DNA of 64,000 nt from the NCBI GenBank assembly GCA_963712655.1, contig CAVQIT010000008.1:434001-498000 (forward strand), read 5' to 3'. Within the stretch, counting starts at the first letter, position 1; every line of letters begins with the position of its first letter. The stretch is from Pollutimonas sp963712655. GTDB taxonomy: Bacteria > Pseudomonadota > Gammaproteobacteria > Burkholderiales > Burkholderiaceae_B. A program made the position numbers and the translations under genes. The notes below the pieces were generated by a model. The model ran no database searches, was not told the DNA's origin, and saw only the letters and a list, made by a program, of their open reading frames with translations. Of this stretch, positions 25,116 through 33,631 are shown in pieces.

Positions 25116-25616
25116 TCAGGCCGCCGCTTGCAAGGCGCCGGCACTCTCCAAGGCGAGCAGCAGCTTCTTTGCGCCCAGCCCGCCGGCAAATCCTGTGAGA
25201 GCGCCGGATGCGCCGATTACGCGATGGCATGGGGCAATAATCGAGATCGGGTTTCTGCCATTGGCGGCGCCAACCGCCCGGACCGCCTTTGCATGGCCAA
25301 TTTGCACCGCGATCTCGCTGTAACTGCGAGTTTCTCCAAATGGTATGGTCAGCAGCGCCTGCCAGACCTTTTTTTGAAACTCCGTTCCGGCAAAGCCGAG
25401 CTCCAGTTCGAAATGATCCCTTTTCCCCGCGAAATACTCGCGCAGTTGCCGTTCCGTCTCGACCAGAACCGGACTGTTCGCATCTTCATGCATGGGACCA
25501 AGCCGCACCCGATTCGGCCTATCGTTTTCCCATAGAATCGCGGCAAGCGTTGATCCCTTTGCGACAAGCGTCAACTTGCCGACGGGTGAGTCCATCATCT
25601 TGTATGCATATGACAT
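25116..25616 (-). CDS. ogt: methylated-DNA--protein-cysteine methyltransferase
   Basis: A 166-residue suicide repair protein that moves O6-alkyl groups from guanine to its own Cys. The active site PCHRVIG has Cys130; TEFQKKVWQALLTIPFGET (78-96) and the HTH-like RSYSEIAVQIG precede it. The start ATG at 25616 has AGGAGCCAGGA upstream. With the AlkA-like gene at 18.8 kb it gives two alkylation-repair genes in the window, though they are not in one operon. Confidence 0.95.
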   Translation of the reverse strand: MSYAYKMMDSPVGKLTLVAKGSTLAAILWENDRPNRVRLGPMHEDANSPVLVETERQLREYFAGKRDHFELELGFAGTEFQKKVWQALLTIPFGETRSYSEIAVQIGHAKAVRAVGAANGRNPISIIAPCHRVIGASGALTGFAGGLGAKKLLLALESAGALQAAA

Positions 25617-25754
25617 TTCCTGGCTCCTTGCGATTGGAAATATAGTAAACCACCAACGATTCATGCTTGGCGATCGAGTGGCGGCAGGCATGTCATAAGT
25701 CTAGGAGCCCATCGTGGCGCTGAAAATCCGTTCCTTGCGGTTGAATTCGCGGCT

Positions 25755-26639
25755 TTATATACGTTTTATCAGCGAGAGAAGTCGAAGCGCTTGCGTCAGA
25801 TGAGGCTTATCCAGCATAACGCCTTCCAGTTGCACAGTTCCTTGGCCTTGATGGTCCTCGAAGGCGACGACGACCGCTCGCGCATGCTGGACTTCCTCTT
25901 CGGTCGGCAGAAAACCCTCGTTGATGATGCCGACTTGGGCGGGGTGGATGGCAAACTTGGCGCTAAAGCCATCGCGCCTGGCTTGCGCCACCTCGGCCTT
26001 CAGCACGGCGCTTTCGCGGAACTCGGGGCAGACCCCATCGATAGCGAGCACGCCCGCCGACTTGGCTCCGAGCAGGCATAAAGTACGGGCGAGCTGGTAA
26101 GTAAAAGCCAGCGTGCCGTCGAGCGCCTTATTGGTGCTGGCGCCCACCGCAGAAGACAAATCTTCTGCGCCCCAGGTCAATCCGATCAACCTGGCGGAAC
26201 AATCGCGATAGCTGTCCAGGCCGAACATGGCGTGCGGGGTCTCGGTCGCCACGGGAACAATGCCTATGCTTCCCTCGGAAACCCCGTCCCGCCGTTCCAG
26301 CGCGGTCAGATAATGATCCAGCACCTGCACATCGGCTCCGCTTGCGCACTTGGGCAGCAGGACGGCATCTGGCGCACCTCTTGCGATAACAGCCAGATCG
26401 TCGAGAATGAATGCGGAATTCAGCGGATTCACACGCACCCAGAGCTTTTGCTTGCTTCGATCGATATTCGCTTGCAGATAACGCACTGCCAGGTCGCGAG
26501 CGTATCCAAGCCGGCTCGCGGATACGGAATCTTCCAGGTCCAGAACCACGGCGTCCGCGCCGCTGGTAGCGGATTTTTCAATTTTTCGCTCACTATCGGC
26601 GGGAACGAACAAGATGGACCTGATGGTGGATGTCGTCAT
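25755..26639 (-). CDS. HpcH/HpaI aldolase / CitE-like acyl-CoA lyase
   Basis: A 294-residue CitE-like lyase. It begins STIRSILFVPADSERKIEK and contains DAVVLDLEDSV (29-39), KLWVRVNPLNS and IGIVPVATETPHAMF, as in citramalyl-CoA, malyl-CoA and citryl-CoA lyases of this fold. Members cleave 3-hydroxyacyl-CoA esters into acetyl-CoA or propionyl-CoA plus a 2-oxoacid. Its start overlaps the stop of the MaoC gene (ATGA), which suggests that it cleaves the product of that hydratase. Confidence 0.92.
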   Translation of the reverse strand: MTTSTIRSILFVPADSERKIEKSATSGADAVVLDLEDSVSASRLGYARDLAVRYLQANIDRSKQKLWVRVNPLNSAFILDDLAVIARGAPDAVLLPKCASGADVQVLDHYLTALERRDGVSEGSIGIVPVATETPHAMFGLDSYRDCSARLIGLTWGAEDLSSAVGASTNKALDGTLAFTYQLARTLCLLGAKSAGVLAIDGVCPEFRESAVLKAEVAQARRDGFSAKFAIHPAQVGIINEGFLPTEEEVQHARAVVVAFEDHQGQGTVQLEGVMLDKPHLTQALRLLSLIKRI

Positions 26640-27088
26640 GGCTTCTTCTTCATCAAGGCACTGCGCCGGATGCTCGCGACAAGGACATCATTCTGGTTAT
26701 AGCCACGATGTTCAAAGAGAACGATCCCGTTCTCCGGCCTTGAACGGCTCTCCCGCAGACTGATCACCTCCGTTTCAGAGCGCAATGTGTCTCCATGAAA
26801 GACCGGCGCCGGAAAACGCACTTCCTCGAACCCAAGATTTCCGACTGTTGTACCCAAGGTCGTATCCTGTACGCTGACGCCGACGATCAGGCCCAGAGTG
26901 AACGCGCTATTGACAATACGCTGCCCGAACTCGGAGTGCTGGCGGCAGTACTCCTCATCAATATGCAGCGGCGCAGGATTATGCGTCAACGCCGAAAAAA
27001 GGACATTATCCATTTCGCTAACAGTGCGTCGGACACTGTGCGATATGATCTGGCCAACCTGGAATTCATCAAAGTACAAACCTGGCAT
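26636..27088 (-). CDS. MaoC family dehydratase
   Basis: A 150-residue single hot-dog domain hydratase. The motif THNPAPLHIDEEY carries the family Asn and His, and VNSAFTLGLIVGVSVQDTT with GNLGFEEVRFPAPVFHGDTL follows, matching MaoC proteins that sit next to CitE-like lyases. Such proteins hydrate mesaconyl-CoA, itaconyl-CoA or related unsaturated CoA esters. Translationally coupled to the lyase downstream, 43 bp after the beta-keto acid cleavage gene. Confidence 0.92.
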   Translation of the reverse strand: MPGLYFDEFQVGQIISHSVRRTVSEMDNVLFSALTHNPAPLHIDEEYCRQHSEFGQRIVNSAFTLGLIVGVSVQDTTLGTTVGNLGFEEVRFPAPVFHGDTLRSETEVISLRESRSRPENGIVLFEHRGYNQNDVLVASIRRSALMKKKP

Positions 27089-27131
27089 AGTAGGACTCCC
27101 CCTGGAAAATCGTGCCGGCGCTCGGCGCCGG

Positions 27132-28064
27132 CTAGAAACGGACGTTGTTCTTGCCTTTCAAGCCCAGCAAGGAACGGGCTTCATCGGGACTGGCGATGGA
27201 TAAGGACAAACCCTCCAGAATGGCCTTGACCCGTCCAACCTGAACGGCATTGGACTCGGCCAACCGGCCGGGTCCGTCCCAGAGGGAATCTTCAAGGCCA
27301 ACGCGTACGTTGCCTCCCATGGCGGCTGCCATGGATGCGATGGGCATCTGGAAACGCCCCGCGCCCAGCACCGACCAGACGTAATCCTCGCCAAACAGAC
27401 GATCGGCAGTGCGCCGCATATGCGCGACGTCATCGGAATGAGTTCCGATGCCCCCTAAAATGCCGAACACTGTCTGCACGAAGAGAGGGCCTTTTATCAG
27501 ACCGCGGTCAACGAAATGTGCCAGGTTATAGAGATGCGACGTGTCGTAGCACTCGAATTCGAAACGCGTGCCATTGTCCTGGCAGGATTCCAGGATGTAC
27601 TCGATGTCTTTGAATGTGTTGCGAAAGACCAGATCCCGTGTGGATTCAAGATAGTCTGGCTCCCAGGAATGTTTAAAATCCTGATACTTGCCCAGCATGG
27701 GATAGAGACCGAAGTTCATCGAACCCATGTTGAGCGATGCCACTTCCGGTGCCAGCACAAGAGCAGGCTGAAGCCGTTCATGCACGGTCATCGCGGGTGA
27801 TCCGCCTGTAGTCAAATTGATCACCCCGTCGCATCGCTCCTTGATGGAAGTAACAAAATTCTTGAAAAGGCTGACCTCCTGCGACGGACGGCCGGTCTCG
27901 GGGTCGCGCGCATGCAGATGCACGATGGCTGCGCCGGCCTGCACGGCTTCGACCGCGGCATCCCGGATTTCCGGCCCGGTAATCGGCAAATGAGGCGACA
28001 TAGTGGGCGTGTGGATTGCACCGGTCACGGCGCAGGTAATAATGACCTTCTTTTGCTTTGCCAT
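27132..28064 (-). CDS. 3-keto-5-aminohexanoate cleavage enzyme family (BKACE)
   Basis: A 310-residue member of the beta-keto acid cleavage enzyme family. It begins KKVIITCAVTGAIHTPT and carries the zinc-binding AIVHLHARDPETGRPSQ motif; NLTTGGSPAM and the C-terminal NVRVGLEDSLW are also conserved. BKACEs condense a beta-keto acid with acetyl-CoA and cleave it into a CoA ester and acetoacetate. The exact substrate varies across the family. It belongs to the minus-strand catabolic set from 30511 down to 25755. Confidence 0.93.
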   Translation of the reverse strand: MAKQKKVIITCAVTGAIHTPTMSPHLPITGPEIRDAAVEAVQAGAAIVHLHARDPETGRPSQEVSLFKNFVTSIKERCDGVINLTTGGSPAMTVHERLQPALVLAPEVASLNMGSMNFGLYPMLGKYQDFKHSWEPDYLESTRDLVFRNTFKDIEYILESCQDNGTRFEFECYDTSHLYNLAHFVDRGLIKGPLFVQTVFGILGGIGTHSDDVAHMRRTADRLFGEDYVWSVLGAGRFQMPIASMAAAMGGNVRVGLEDSLWDGPGRLAESNAVQVGRVKAILEGLSLSIASPDEARSLLGLKGKNNVRF

Positions 28065-28080
28065 TTCTTGTACCTATTAC

Positions 28081-29247
28081 TTAGTAGGACTTCGCTTGGC
28101 CGAGAACTTTTTCGGCGATGAAACACAGGATCATGTTCTGCGAGATGGGCGCGATGCGAGGCAGCATCGCTTCGCGAAACAGCCGTTCCACGTGGTATTC
28201 CTTTGCGTAGCCCATGCCGCCATGCGTAAGAACCGCCGTTTCGCAGGCCTTGAAGCCGCTCTCGGCGGCAAAATACTTGGCGGCGTTGGCGTGCGCCGCA
28301 CAGGCTTGCCCTGTGTCATACAGCCAGGCGGCCTTCTGATACATGAGCTCGGCAGCCTCCAGCTCGATCCATCGCTCTGCAAGCGGGTGTTGCACGGCCT
28401 GGTTCATGCCGATCGGACGGTTAAAGACAACCCGATCCCGAGCGTACCGCGAGGCATAACGCAGCGCGGCGCGCCCCAAACCGACCGCCTCGGCCGCAAC
28501 AAGTATGCGCTCGGGGTTCAATCCGTGCAGCAAGTACTGGAACCCTTTCCCTTCCTCGCCGATCCGGTCTTCCATCGGCACGACAAGATCATCAATGAAT
28601 AATTGATTCGAGTCGACCGCGGCCCGCCCCAATTTCTGGATTTCGCGCACCTCGACGTACTTGCGGTCCAGCTTGGTGTAAAACAAGGTCAACCCATCAG
28701 TCTTGGACTTGACTTGGTCCAATGGTGTCGTACGCGCGAGCAGCAATATCCTGTCGGCGACCTGCGCAGTCGATATCCATACCTTCTGACCCGAAACGAC
28801 GTAGGCATCGCCCTTGCGAACAGCCATGGTCTTCAGGGCCAATGTATTGAGTCCAGTATTGGGTTCGGTCACCCCGAAACACGCCTTCTCTTCGCCGCGT
28901 ATCAGCGGAGGAAGCCAGCGCGCCTTTTGACTGTCATTGCCGAATACGACAACCGGATGCAGCCCGAAGATATTCATGTGCAGCGCCGATGCTCCGGACA
29001 TGCCCGCGCCCGAACCAGCCACCGTTTCCATCAATATTGCCGCTTCGAGTATGCCTTGGCCGCTGCCGCCGAACTCCGGCGGCATGGCAATGCCCAACCA
29101 TCCCGCCTTGGCCATGGTTTGATGAAAGTCATGGGGAAACTCGTGATTATTATCTTTCTTGAGCCAGTAGCTCTCATCGAAATCACGGCAGATTGTCTCT
29201 ACCGCTTCCCGGATGGAAGCGTGATCGTCAGTAGGTTTGAAATCCAT
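28081..29247 (-). CDS. acyl-CoA dehydrogenase
   Basis: A 388-residue flavin acyl-CoA dehydrogenase with FGVTEPNTG (124-132) and GQKVWIST for FAD and substrate binding. The usual C-terminal EGT glutamate is absent (RIAPISQN there); Glu246 in LNPERILVA sits where isovaleryl-CoA and long-chain dehydrogenases have their catalytic base. The C-terminal FIAEKVLGQAKSY is a known subgroup ending. It lies between the CoA-transferase and the BKACE gene. Confidence 0.93.
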   Translation of the reverse strand: MDFKPTDDHASIREAVETICRDFDESYWLKKDNNHEFPHDFHQTMAKAGWLGIAMPPEFGGSGQGILEAAILMETVAGSGAGMSGASALHMNIFGLHPVVVFGNDSQKARWLPPLIRGEEKACFGVTEPNTGLNTLALKTMAVRKGDAYVVSGQKVWISTAQVADRILLLARTTPLDQVKSKTDGLTLFYTKLDRKYVEVREIQKLGRAAVDSNQLFIDDLVVPMEDRIGEEGKGFQYLLHGLNPERILVAAEAVGLGRAALRYASRYARDRVVFNRPIGMNQAVQHPLAERWIELEAAELMYQKAAWLYDTGQACAAHANAAKYFAAESGFKACETAVLTHGGMGYAKEYHVERLFREAMLPRIAPISQNMILCFIAEKVLGQAKSY

Positions 29248-29281
29248 GATTGAGCTCGTTCGTAAGCCGATATGGCCGTGG

Positions 29282-30511
29282 TTAGGCGTAATTTTCCGGC
29301 ACCCATGAACGCACGATGTTCTGGGTAGCCAGGTCCTTCATCTCTTGTTGGCTCATGCCGATTTCGGCCAGCACTTGATCGGTATGCTCGCCCAGCATGG
29401 GCGCCGGGCGGCGGACGGGCATCCGGTTGCCATCGAACCGTATCGGCTGCGACACTGTTTTGATCATCCCCAGCACAGGATGCTTGTACTCTCTGACCAT
29501 CTCCGATGCGGCCGTGTGCGGATGGGCAGAGAGATCGCCAAGGTTGTGCAGCGGCGAACACGGGATTCCCAGCGCGTCCAGCCGTTCGATCCAATAGGCG
29601 CAGGGTTGCTCGCGAATTACCTTGCGCACGAGTTCCACGGTTTCCGTCCGATTCTTTACCCGGCTGGCATTGGTGCTGAAGCGCGGGTCATCTACGTAGG
29701 CCCGCAATCCGGCAAGCCCACAGAACTTCCGCCAAAGGTTATCGTTGGCCACTCCAAGAATCAGCGGCTTGTCGCTGGCCGCGAAGATTTCATAAGGACA
29801 TAGAGACTCATGCCCGCTTCCTGGCTTCTGCGGCTCGGTGCCGCGCTCCCAGAACCCCTGAAGAAAATACCCCAGGAAGGCGGTTGCCGTGTCGAACAGC
29901 GAGACATCAATCTTCATTCCGCGCTGCGTTCCGTGACGTTCGTACAGCGCGGCCAAAATGCCGGTCAACGCATGCATACCCGTGGCTTGGTCGACAGGCG
30001 AGAACGGGCTGCGCACTGCATTCCCACCCGGTTCGCCGGTAATCGATAACATACCGGTGAACGCTTGCAAGATGACGTCATATCCCTTTCCCTCTCGCAT
30101 GGGCCCGCGTGTTCCAAAGCCAGAAATACTGCAATAAACCAAGCGCGGATTGATGGCCTTCAGCGTGTCGTAGTCTATCCCCAGCCGGGCGGCAACGCCC
30201 GGACCGAAACTCTCTATGGCCACGTCGGCTGTTGCGGCCAGCTTCTGACAAATGCGCCGTCCTTCCGGAGTTTTCAAGTCGATGACTATGCTGCGTTTGC
30301 CGCGATTAGCGGCGAGAAACGGCGTTCCCAGTTGCTCACCGCACGGCGCATGCGGAAAAGGCGGCCAGCGGCGGCTATCGTCGCCCGTGCCCATCGGCTC
30401 GACCTTGATCACTTCGGCCCCCATGTCCGCCAGATACTGGGTGCACAGAGGACCGGCAAGCACTTTTGAAAAATCAAGCACGCGGATCTCGCGCAAGGGA
30501 GACGCATCCAT
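29282..30511 (-). CDS. class III CoA-transferase (CaiB/BaiF family)
   Basis: A 409-residue CoA-transferase. RVLDFSKVLAGPLCTQYLAD, GAEVIKVEP, GKRSIVIDLK and SISGFGTRGPM are family blocks, and the catalytic Asp is Asp174 in SPVDQATG. The ATG at 30511 is used; six bases further upstream is only a TTG. It probably activates the organic acid that the Bug protein upstream captures, feeding the dehydrogenase, hydratase and lyases downstream on the same strand. Confidence 0.93.
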   Translation of the reverse strand: MDASPLREIRVLDFSKVLAGPLCTQYLADMGAEVIKVEPMGTGDDSRRWPPFPHAPCGEQLGTPFLAANRGKRSIVIDLKTPEGRRICQKLAATADVAIESFGPGVAARLGIDYDTLKAINPRLVYCSISGFGTRGPMREGKGYDVILQAFTGMLSITGEPGGNAVRSPFSPVDQATGMHALTGILAALYERHGTQRGMKIDVSLFDTATAFLGYFLQGFWERGTEPQKPGSGHESLCPYEIFAASDKPLILGVANDNLWRKFCGLAGLRAYVDDPRFSTNASRVKNRTETVELVRKVIREQPCAYWIERLDALGIPCSPLHNLGDLSAHPHTAASEMVREYKHPVLGMIKTVSQPIRFDGNRMPVRRPAPMLGEHTDQVLAEIGMSQQEMKDLATQNIVRSWVPENYA

Positions 30512-30542
30512 AGTCAACGCTCTTAAAAATTTTCGTTAATGA

Positions 30543-31520
30543 TTATTGAGGCTGCATGCCTGAACTCTGTATGCTTCGTCGCCACACATCGCTCTGCTCG
30601 GCCAGAAAGCTGCGAAACTCTTCGGTGCTTGTCGGCTTGATTACCGAACTGGTCCCTTCTTCAAGCTGTTTCCGAATTTCCGGGTTCTCCAGCGAGGCGC
30701 GAAGCGCGGCATTCAGGCGCTCCACAATTGCCTCGGGCGTCCCGGCGGGCGCCATCAAGCCTAGCCATGCATAGAGACCGAACTCCTTGAGTCCTGGAGT
30801 TTCGTTGAGCGCAGGCATGGAGGGTGCGATGGGAAGCCGTTCATCGGATGTCGTTGCCAGAGCCCTGAGCCTTCCCCCATCGATGAAGGCCCGGGACGCC
30901 GCGAAATCCACAAAACAAAAATCGACTTCCCCGTTCACGATGTCCGTAAAAAGCTGGGGTGTCGTCTTGTAAGGCACGGCGGCTGCCTTGATGCCGGCCA
31001 TGTGAACCAGCAACCCTGCCGACACCTGGCCTCCCGTGTTTCCGTAACCATAGGTCAGTTTGCCGGGATTCGACTTTGCGAAAGCAATCAATTCCGCCGG
31101 TGTCTGGAACGGAGACCCTTCCTTGACGAGGAAGGCCAGCGGGTTGATCGTCATTCTGCCGATAGGGGCGAAGTCCTTGACAGGGTCATATCGCAGCGAT
31201 TTGAAAAGATACGGATTGCCGGAATGCGTTGAATTGGTCCCTACCAACAGGGTATAGCCGTCGGGTTTGGCTTTTGCCACATACTCAGTGCCAATTTGCC
31301 CACTCGCTCCGGCCTTGTTCAAGACGACAATTGACGCACCTAATCTCTTTGCCATATCCGCAGCGATGATCCGCGTAATGACGTCTGTGCCGCTCCCCGC
31401 GCCAAACGGCACGACGATCGAGATGGGCTTGGCCGCATCAGGATACGAGGGTTGCGCAAAGACGGACGTCCAGCACATGACGGACATGGCCGACACTAAT
31501 AGCCTTTTGATTCTCATCAT
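30543..31520 (-). CDS. Bug/TctC family binding protein
   Basis: A 325-residue periplasmic binding protein with a signal peptide ending near TSVFA. Family marks are ISIVVPFGAGSGTDVITRII, KPDGYTLLVGTN and the MPALNETPG segment; the usual HIPYKG is AAVPYKTTP here. The start at 31520 is an ATG-ATG pair preceded by AAAGGAGA. First gene of the minus-strand catabolic set, divergent from a LysR gene 180 bp away. Confidence 0.93.
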   Translation of the reverse strand: MMRIKRLLVSAMSVMCWTSVFAQPSYPDAAKPISIVVPFGAGSGTDVITRIIAADMAKRLGASIVVLNKAGASGQIGTEYVAKAKPDGYTLLVGTNSTHSGNPYLFKSLRYDPVKDFAPIGRMTINPLAFLVKEGSPFQTPAELIAFAKSNPGKLTYGYGNTGGQVSAGLLVHMAGIKAAAVPYKTTPQLFTDIVNGEVDFCFVDFAASRAFIDGGRLRALATTSDERLPIAPSMPALNETPGLKEFGLYAWLGLMAPAGTPEAIVERLNAALRASLENPEIRKQLEEGTSSVIKPTSTEEFRSFLAEQSDVWRRSIQSSGMQPQ

Positions 31521-31652
31521 TGTCTCCTTTCTATTTTTATCGCAGGATATTGGCACGTACGGTATCCGCGATGATTGCGTCTCGTTGGGTGTCCCAACGC
31601 TATCGTTTCCAGCCTGAATAGCATTGGAGCTTGCTTAAGTGTAGGGATGAGT

Positions 31653-31673
31653 ATTTAATTAATCAAATTAAAT
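31653..31673. promoter_or_regulatory. AT-rich inverted repeat upstream of LysR
   Basis: ATTTAATT (31653-31660) and AATTAAAT (31666-31673) form a perfect 8-bp inverted repeat with a five-base spacer in the divergent gap between the Bug gene (start 31520) and the LysR gene (start 31701). The surrounding 50 bases are very AT-rich compared with the window. Such a dyad is a good candidate for the autoregulatory LysR site, but no binding can be shown from sequence. Confidence 0.4.
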
Positions 31674-31700
31674 ATATAGCTCAATTAAGTAATTTAAATA

Positions 31701-32666
31701 ATGAATATTTCAGTAAGACTGCTCAAAGCGTTTTGCGCGCTGGAAGAGTGTCTCCAGTTCACACTGGCGGCAAAACGCTGCAACCTGACGCAATCCGCCT
31801 TCAGCCAGTTGATAGGAAGACTGGAACAGCAAGTTGGCATGCGGCTATTCGAGCGCGACACTCGGTCAGTGCGGTTAACCGCGGAAGGAAAGCTGTTCTC
31901 GGCCAAAGCGCGGGAAATCCTCGAGCACATCGAACGCGCCATGCTTGAGGTGCAGAACTATGCTGACAAGCAGCACGGACGCCTGGCATTCGCAATGGTG
32001 CCTTCGTTGGCGGGCGCATGGGCTCCCACATTGCTCGAACGCTTCCACAATGCGCATCCCGCCATCACTCTGCAGATTTTTGATACCTATTCTGAGCGCT
32101 GCCTGCAATTGCTGCGTGAAAAGCAGGTCGATTTTGGAGTAACCGCCCAACCCGGCGACCCTGGCGAATTTCTTACAAGTACACTGTTCGAGGAAAGGTT
32201 CTACCTCGTGTGCGCCTCCAAGCATGCACCAACGAAATCGAGGGCCGTCTTTTTGCGAGATCTTCGCGGCGTGCCCATTATCCACTTGGTTCAGACGGAA
32301 AGCGTCCGTGTGGTTTCAGCCTCGCAGATGCATCACTTGCGGCCGATGCTGCGCGCCGCGGGTGCGCAGGACGTAGGCATCGAAGTCGAACATGCGTCTA
32401 CGCTGGCTGGCCTGGTCAAGCAGGGGATAGGATGCAGCGTGGTGCCCGAATCGATGGCGAATCAGTTCAAGATCGACGGTATCGTCTCGGTTCCGGTCTC
32501 CCGTTCTGCGTTCCGCCGTTCAATTTTTCTGGTGCAGCGACAGTGGGACAGCCTCTCGCCGGCAGCGGCAGTCTTTATCGAATTGATGAAAGCCCACTTG
32601 CCACAAGGCGCCATAGCAGCGAAGCACAATAACAAACCTACTCATCAACGGTTGTCTGGCCAATAA
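31701..32666 (+). CDS. LysR family transcriptional regulator
   Basis: A 321-residue LysR regulator with an N-terminal winged helix (LEECLQFTLAAKRCNLTQSA, FSQLIGRLEQQVGMRLFERD) and a typical effector domain (KQHGRLAFAMVPSLAGAWAP). It is divergent from the Bug gene of the CoA-transferase/BKACE set and is the best candidate for its regulator. It is followed by a second LysR gene after ten bases on the same strand. Confidence 0.93.
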   Translation: MNISVRLLKAFCALEECLQFTLAAKRCNLTQSAFSQLIGRLEQQVGMRLFERDTRSVRLTAEGKLFSAKAREILEHIERAMLEVQNYADKQHGRLAFAMVPSLAGAWAPTLLERFHNAHPAITLQIFDTYSERCLQLLREKQVDFGVTAQPGDPGEFLTSTLFEERFYLVCASKHAPTKSRAVFLRDLRGVPIIHLVQTESVRVVSASQMHHLRPMLRAAGAQDVGIEVEHASTLAGLVKQGIGCSVVPESMANQFKIDGIVSVPVSRSAFRRSIFLVQRQWDSLSPAAAVFIELMKAHLPQGAIAAKHNNKPTHQRLSGQ

Positions 32667-32676
32667 TCGGGACATC

Positions 32677-33627
32677 ATGATAAGCGCGGACTCACTTACT
32701 GCTCAGGCACTTGAATCGCTGCCGGACCTCGGCAGGCTCGTGGATTTCCACGAAGTGTCGCATGCAAAATCGCTTCGGGAGGCTGCCCTCAGGCAAGGGG
32801 TAAGCCAGTCCGCCATTAGCCGCAGCATTTCGTCCCTGGAGAAAGACCTGGGCCTCGTGCTGCTGGAACGATCGCGCACCGGGATTACGCTGACCGAGCA
32901 TGGCAAGGCCCTTCTTGCGCGGGTCGAGGCCGTGCTGTCCGCTGTCAGCCAAGCGCAAGGCAAGGTGCGCGCGCTCAAGAACCTGGCCGCAGGCACAGTC
33001 AGGCTTGCTCTTCCGGCCACACTCTCCAGCTTTCTCCTTCCCCCGCTCTTCGGCCTTTACGCGGCTGAACTGACGAAAACCAATATCAGCATTCTGGAAG
33101 GTTCGGCGCGCCATATTCATCAGTGGCTGAAAATGGGCGAAGTGGACATCGGTATTATTGTCGGCCCTAGCCAGGACAGGCAAATCAGCGCCGAACTGCT
33201 GTACGTGGAGAACCTTTACTTCATGTGCAGGTCATTGCCCGACGGCATGGATCCTCATGCCCTGCCCTTTCGACAACTGGCCGACATGCAATTGGTATTG
33301 CCGTTAATGCCGCTAGGCAGCCGGCAAATACTCGAGTCCATGGCCGAACAGCAGGGAGTGCGCCTGAATCCGCTGGTAGAGGTGGATAGTCCCAGCATCC
33401 AGAAGCTGCTGGTACTGCGCCATGGACTATGCGGCGTGTTTTCGCGTCTGGTTTGCCAGGATGAGATCGAGGCGGGCCTGATCCATGCCATTCCAATCAC
33501 TCCGGCGCCGCAGCGCAGCTTCTATATTGCCACGCGCGAAGGCGGCGCCTCGACCCCGGCAACCCGCTTGCTTGCGCATCTGCTAAGACGGGTTGCCCTT
33601 GGGCTGAACCACCTCAAATCAAATTAG
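32677..33627 (+). CDS. LysR family transcriptional regulator
   Basis: A 316-residue LysR regulator. The HTH is formed by HAKSLREAALRQGVSQSAIS and SISSLEKDLGLVLLERSRTG, and the effector domain begins near GTVRLALPATLSSFLLPPL, as in regulators of the CynR/GbpR group. It follows the other LysR gene closely and converges on the Bug gene ending at 33632. Two tandem LysR genes between two Bug/aldolase operons suggest that each serves one of them. Confidence 0.92.
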   Translation: MISADSLTAQALESLPDLGRLVDFHEVSHAKSLREAALRQGVSQSAISRSISSLEKDLGLVLLERSRTGITLTEHGKALLARVEAVLSAVSQAQGKVRALKNLAAGTVRLALPATLSSFLLPPLFGLYAAELTKTNISILEGSARHIHQWLKMGEVDIGIIVGPSQDRQISAELLYVENLYFMCRSLPDGMDPHALPFRQLADMQLVLPLMPLGSRQILESMAEQQGVRLNPLVEVDSPSIQKLLVLRHGLCGVFSRLVCQDEIEAGLIHAIPITPAPQRSFYIATREGGASTPATRLLAHLLRRVALGLNHLKSN

Positions 33628-33631
33628 CGGC

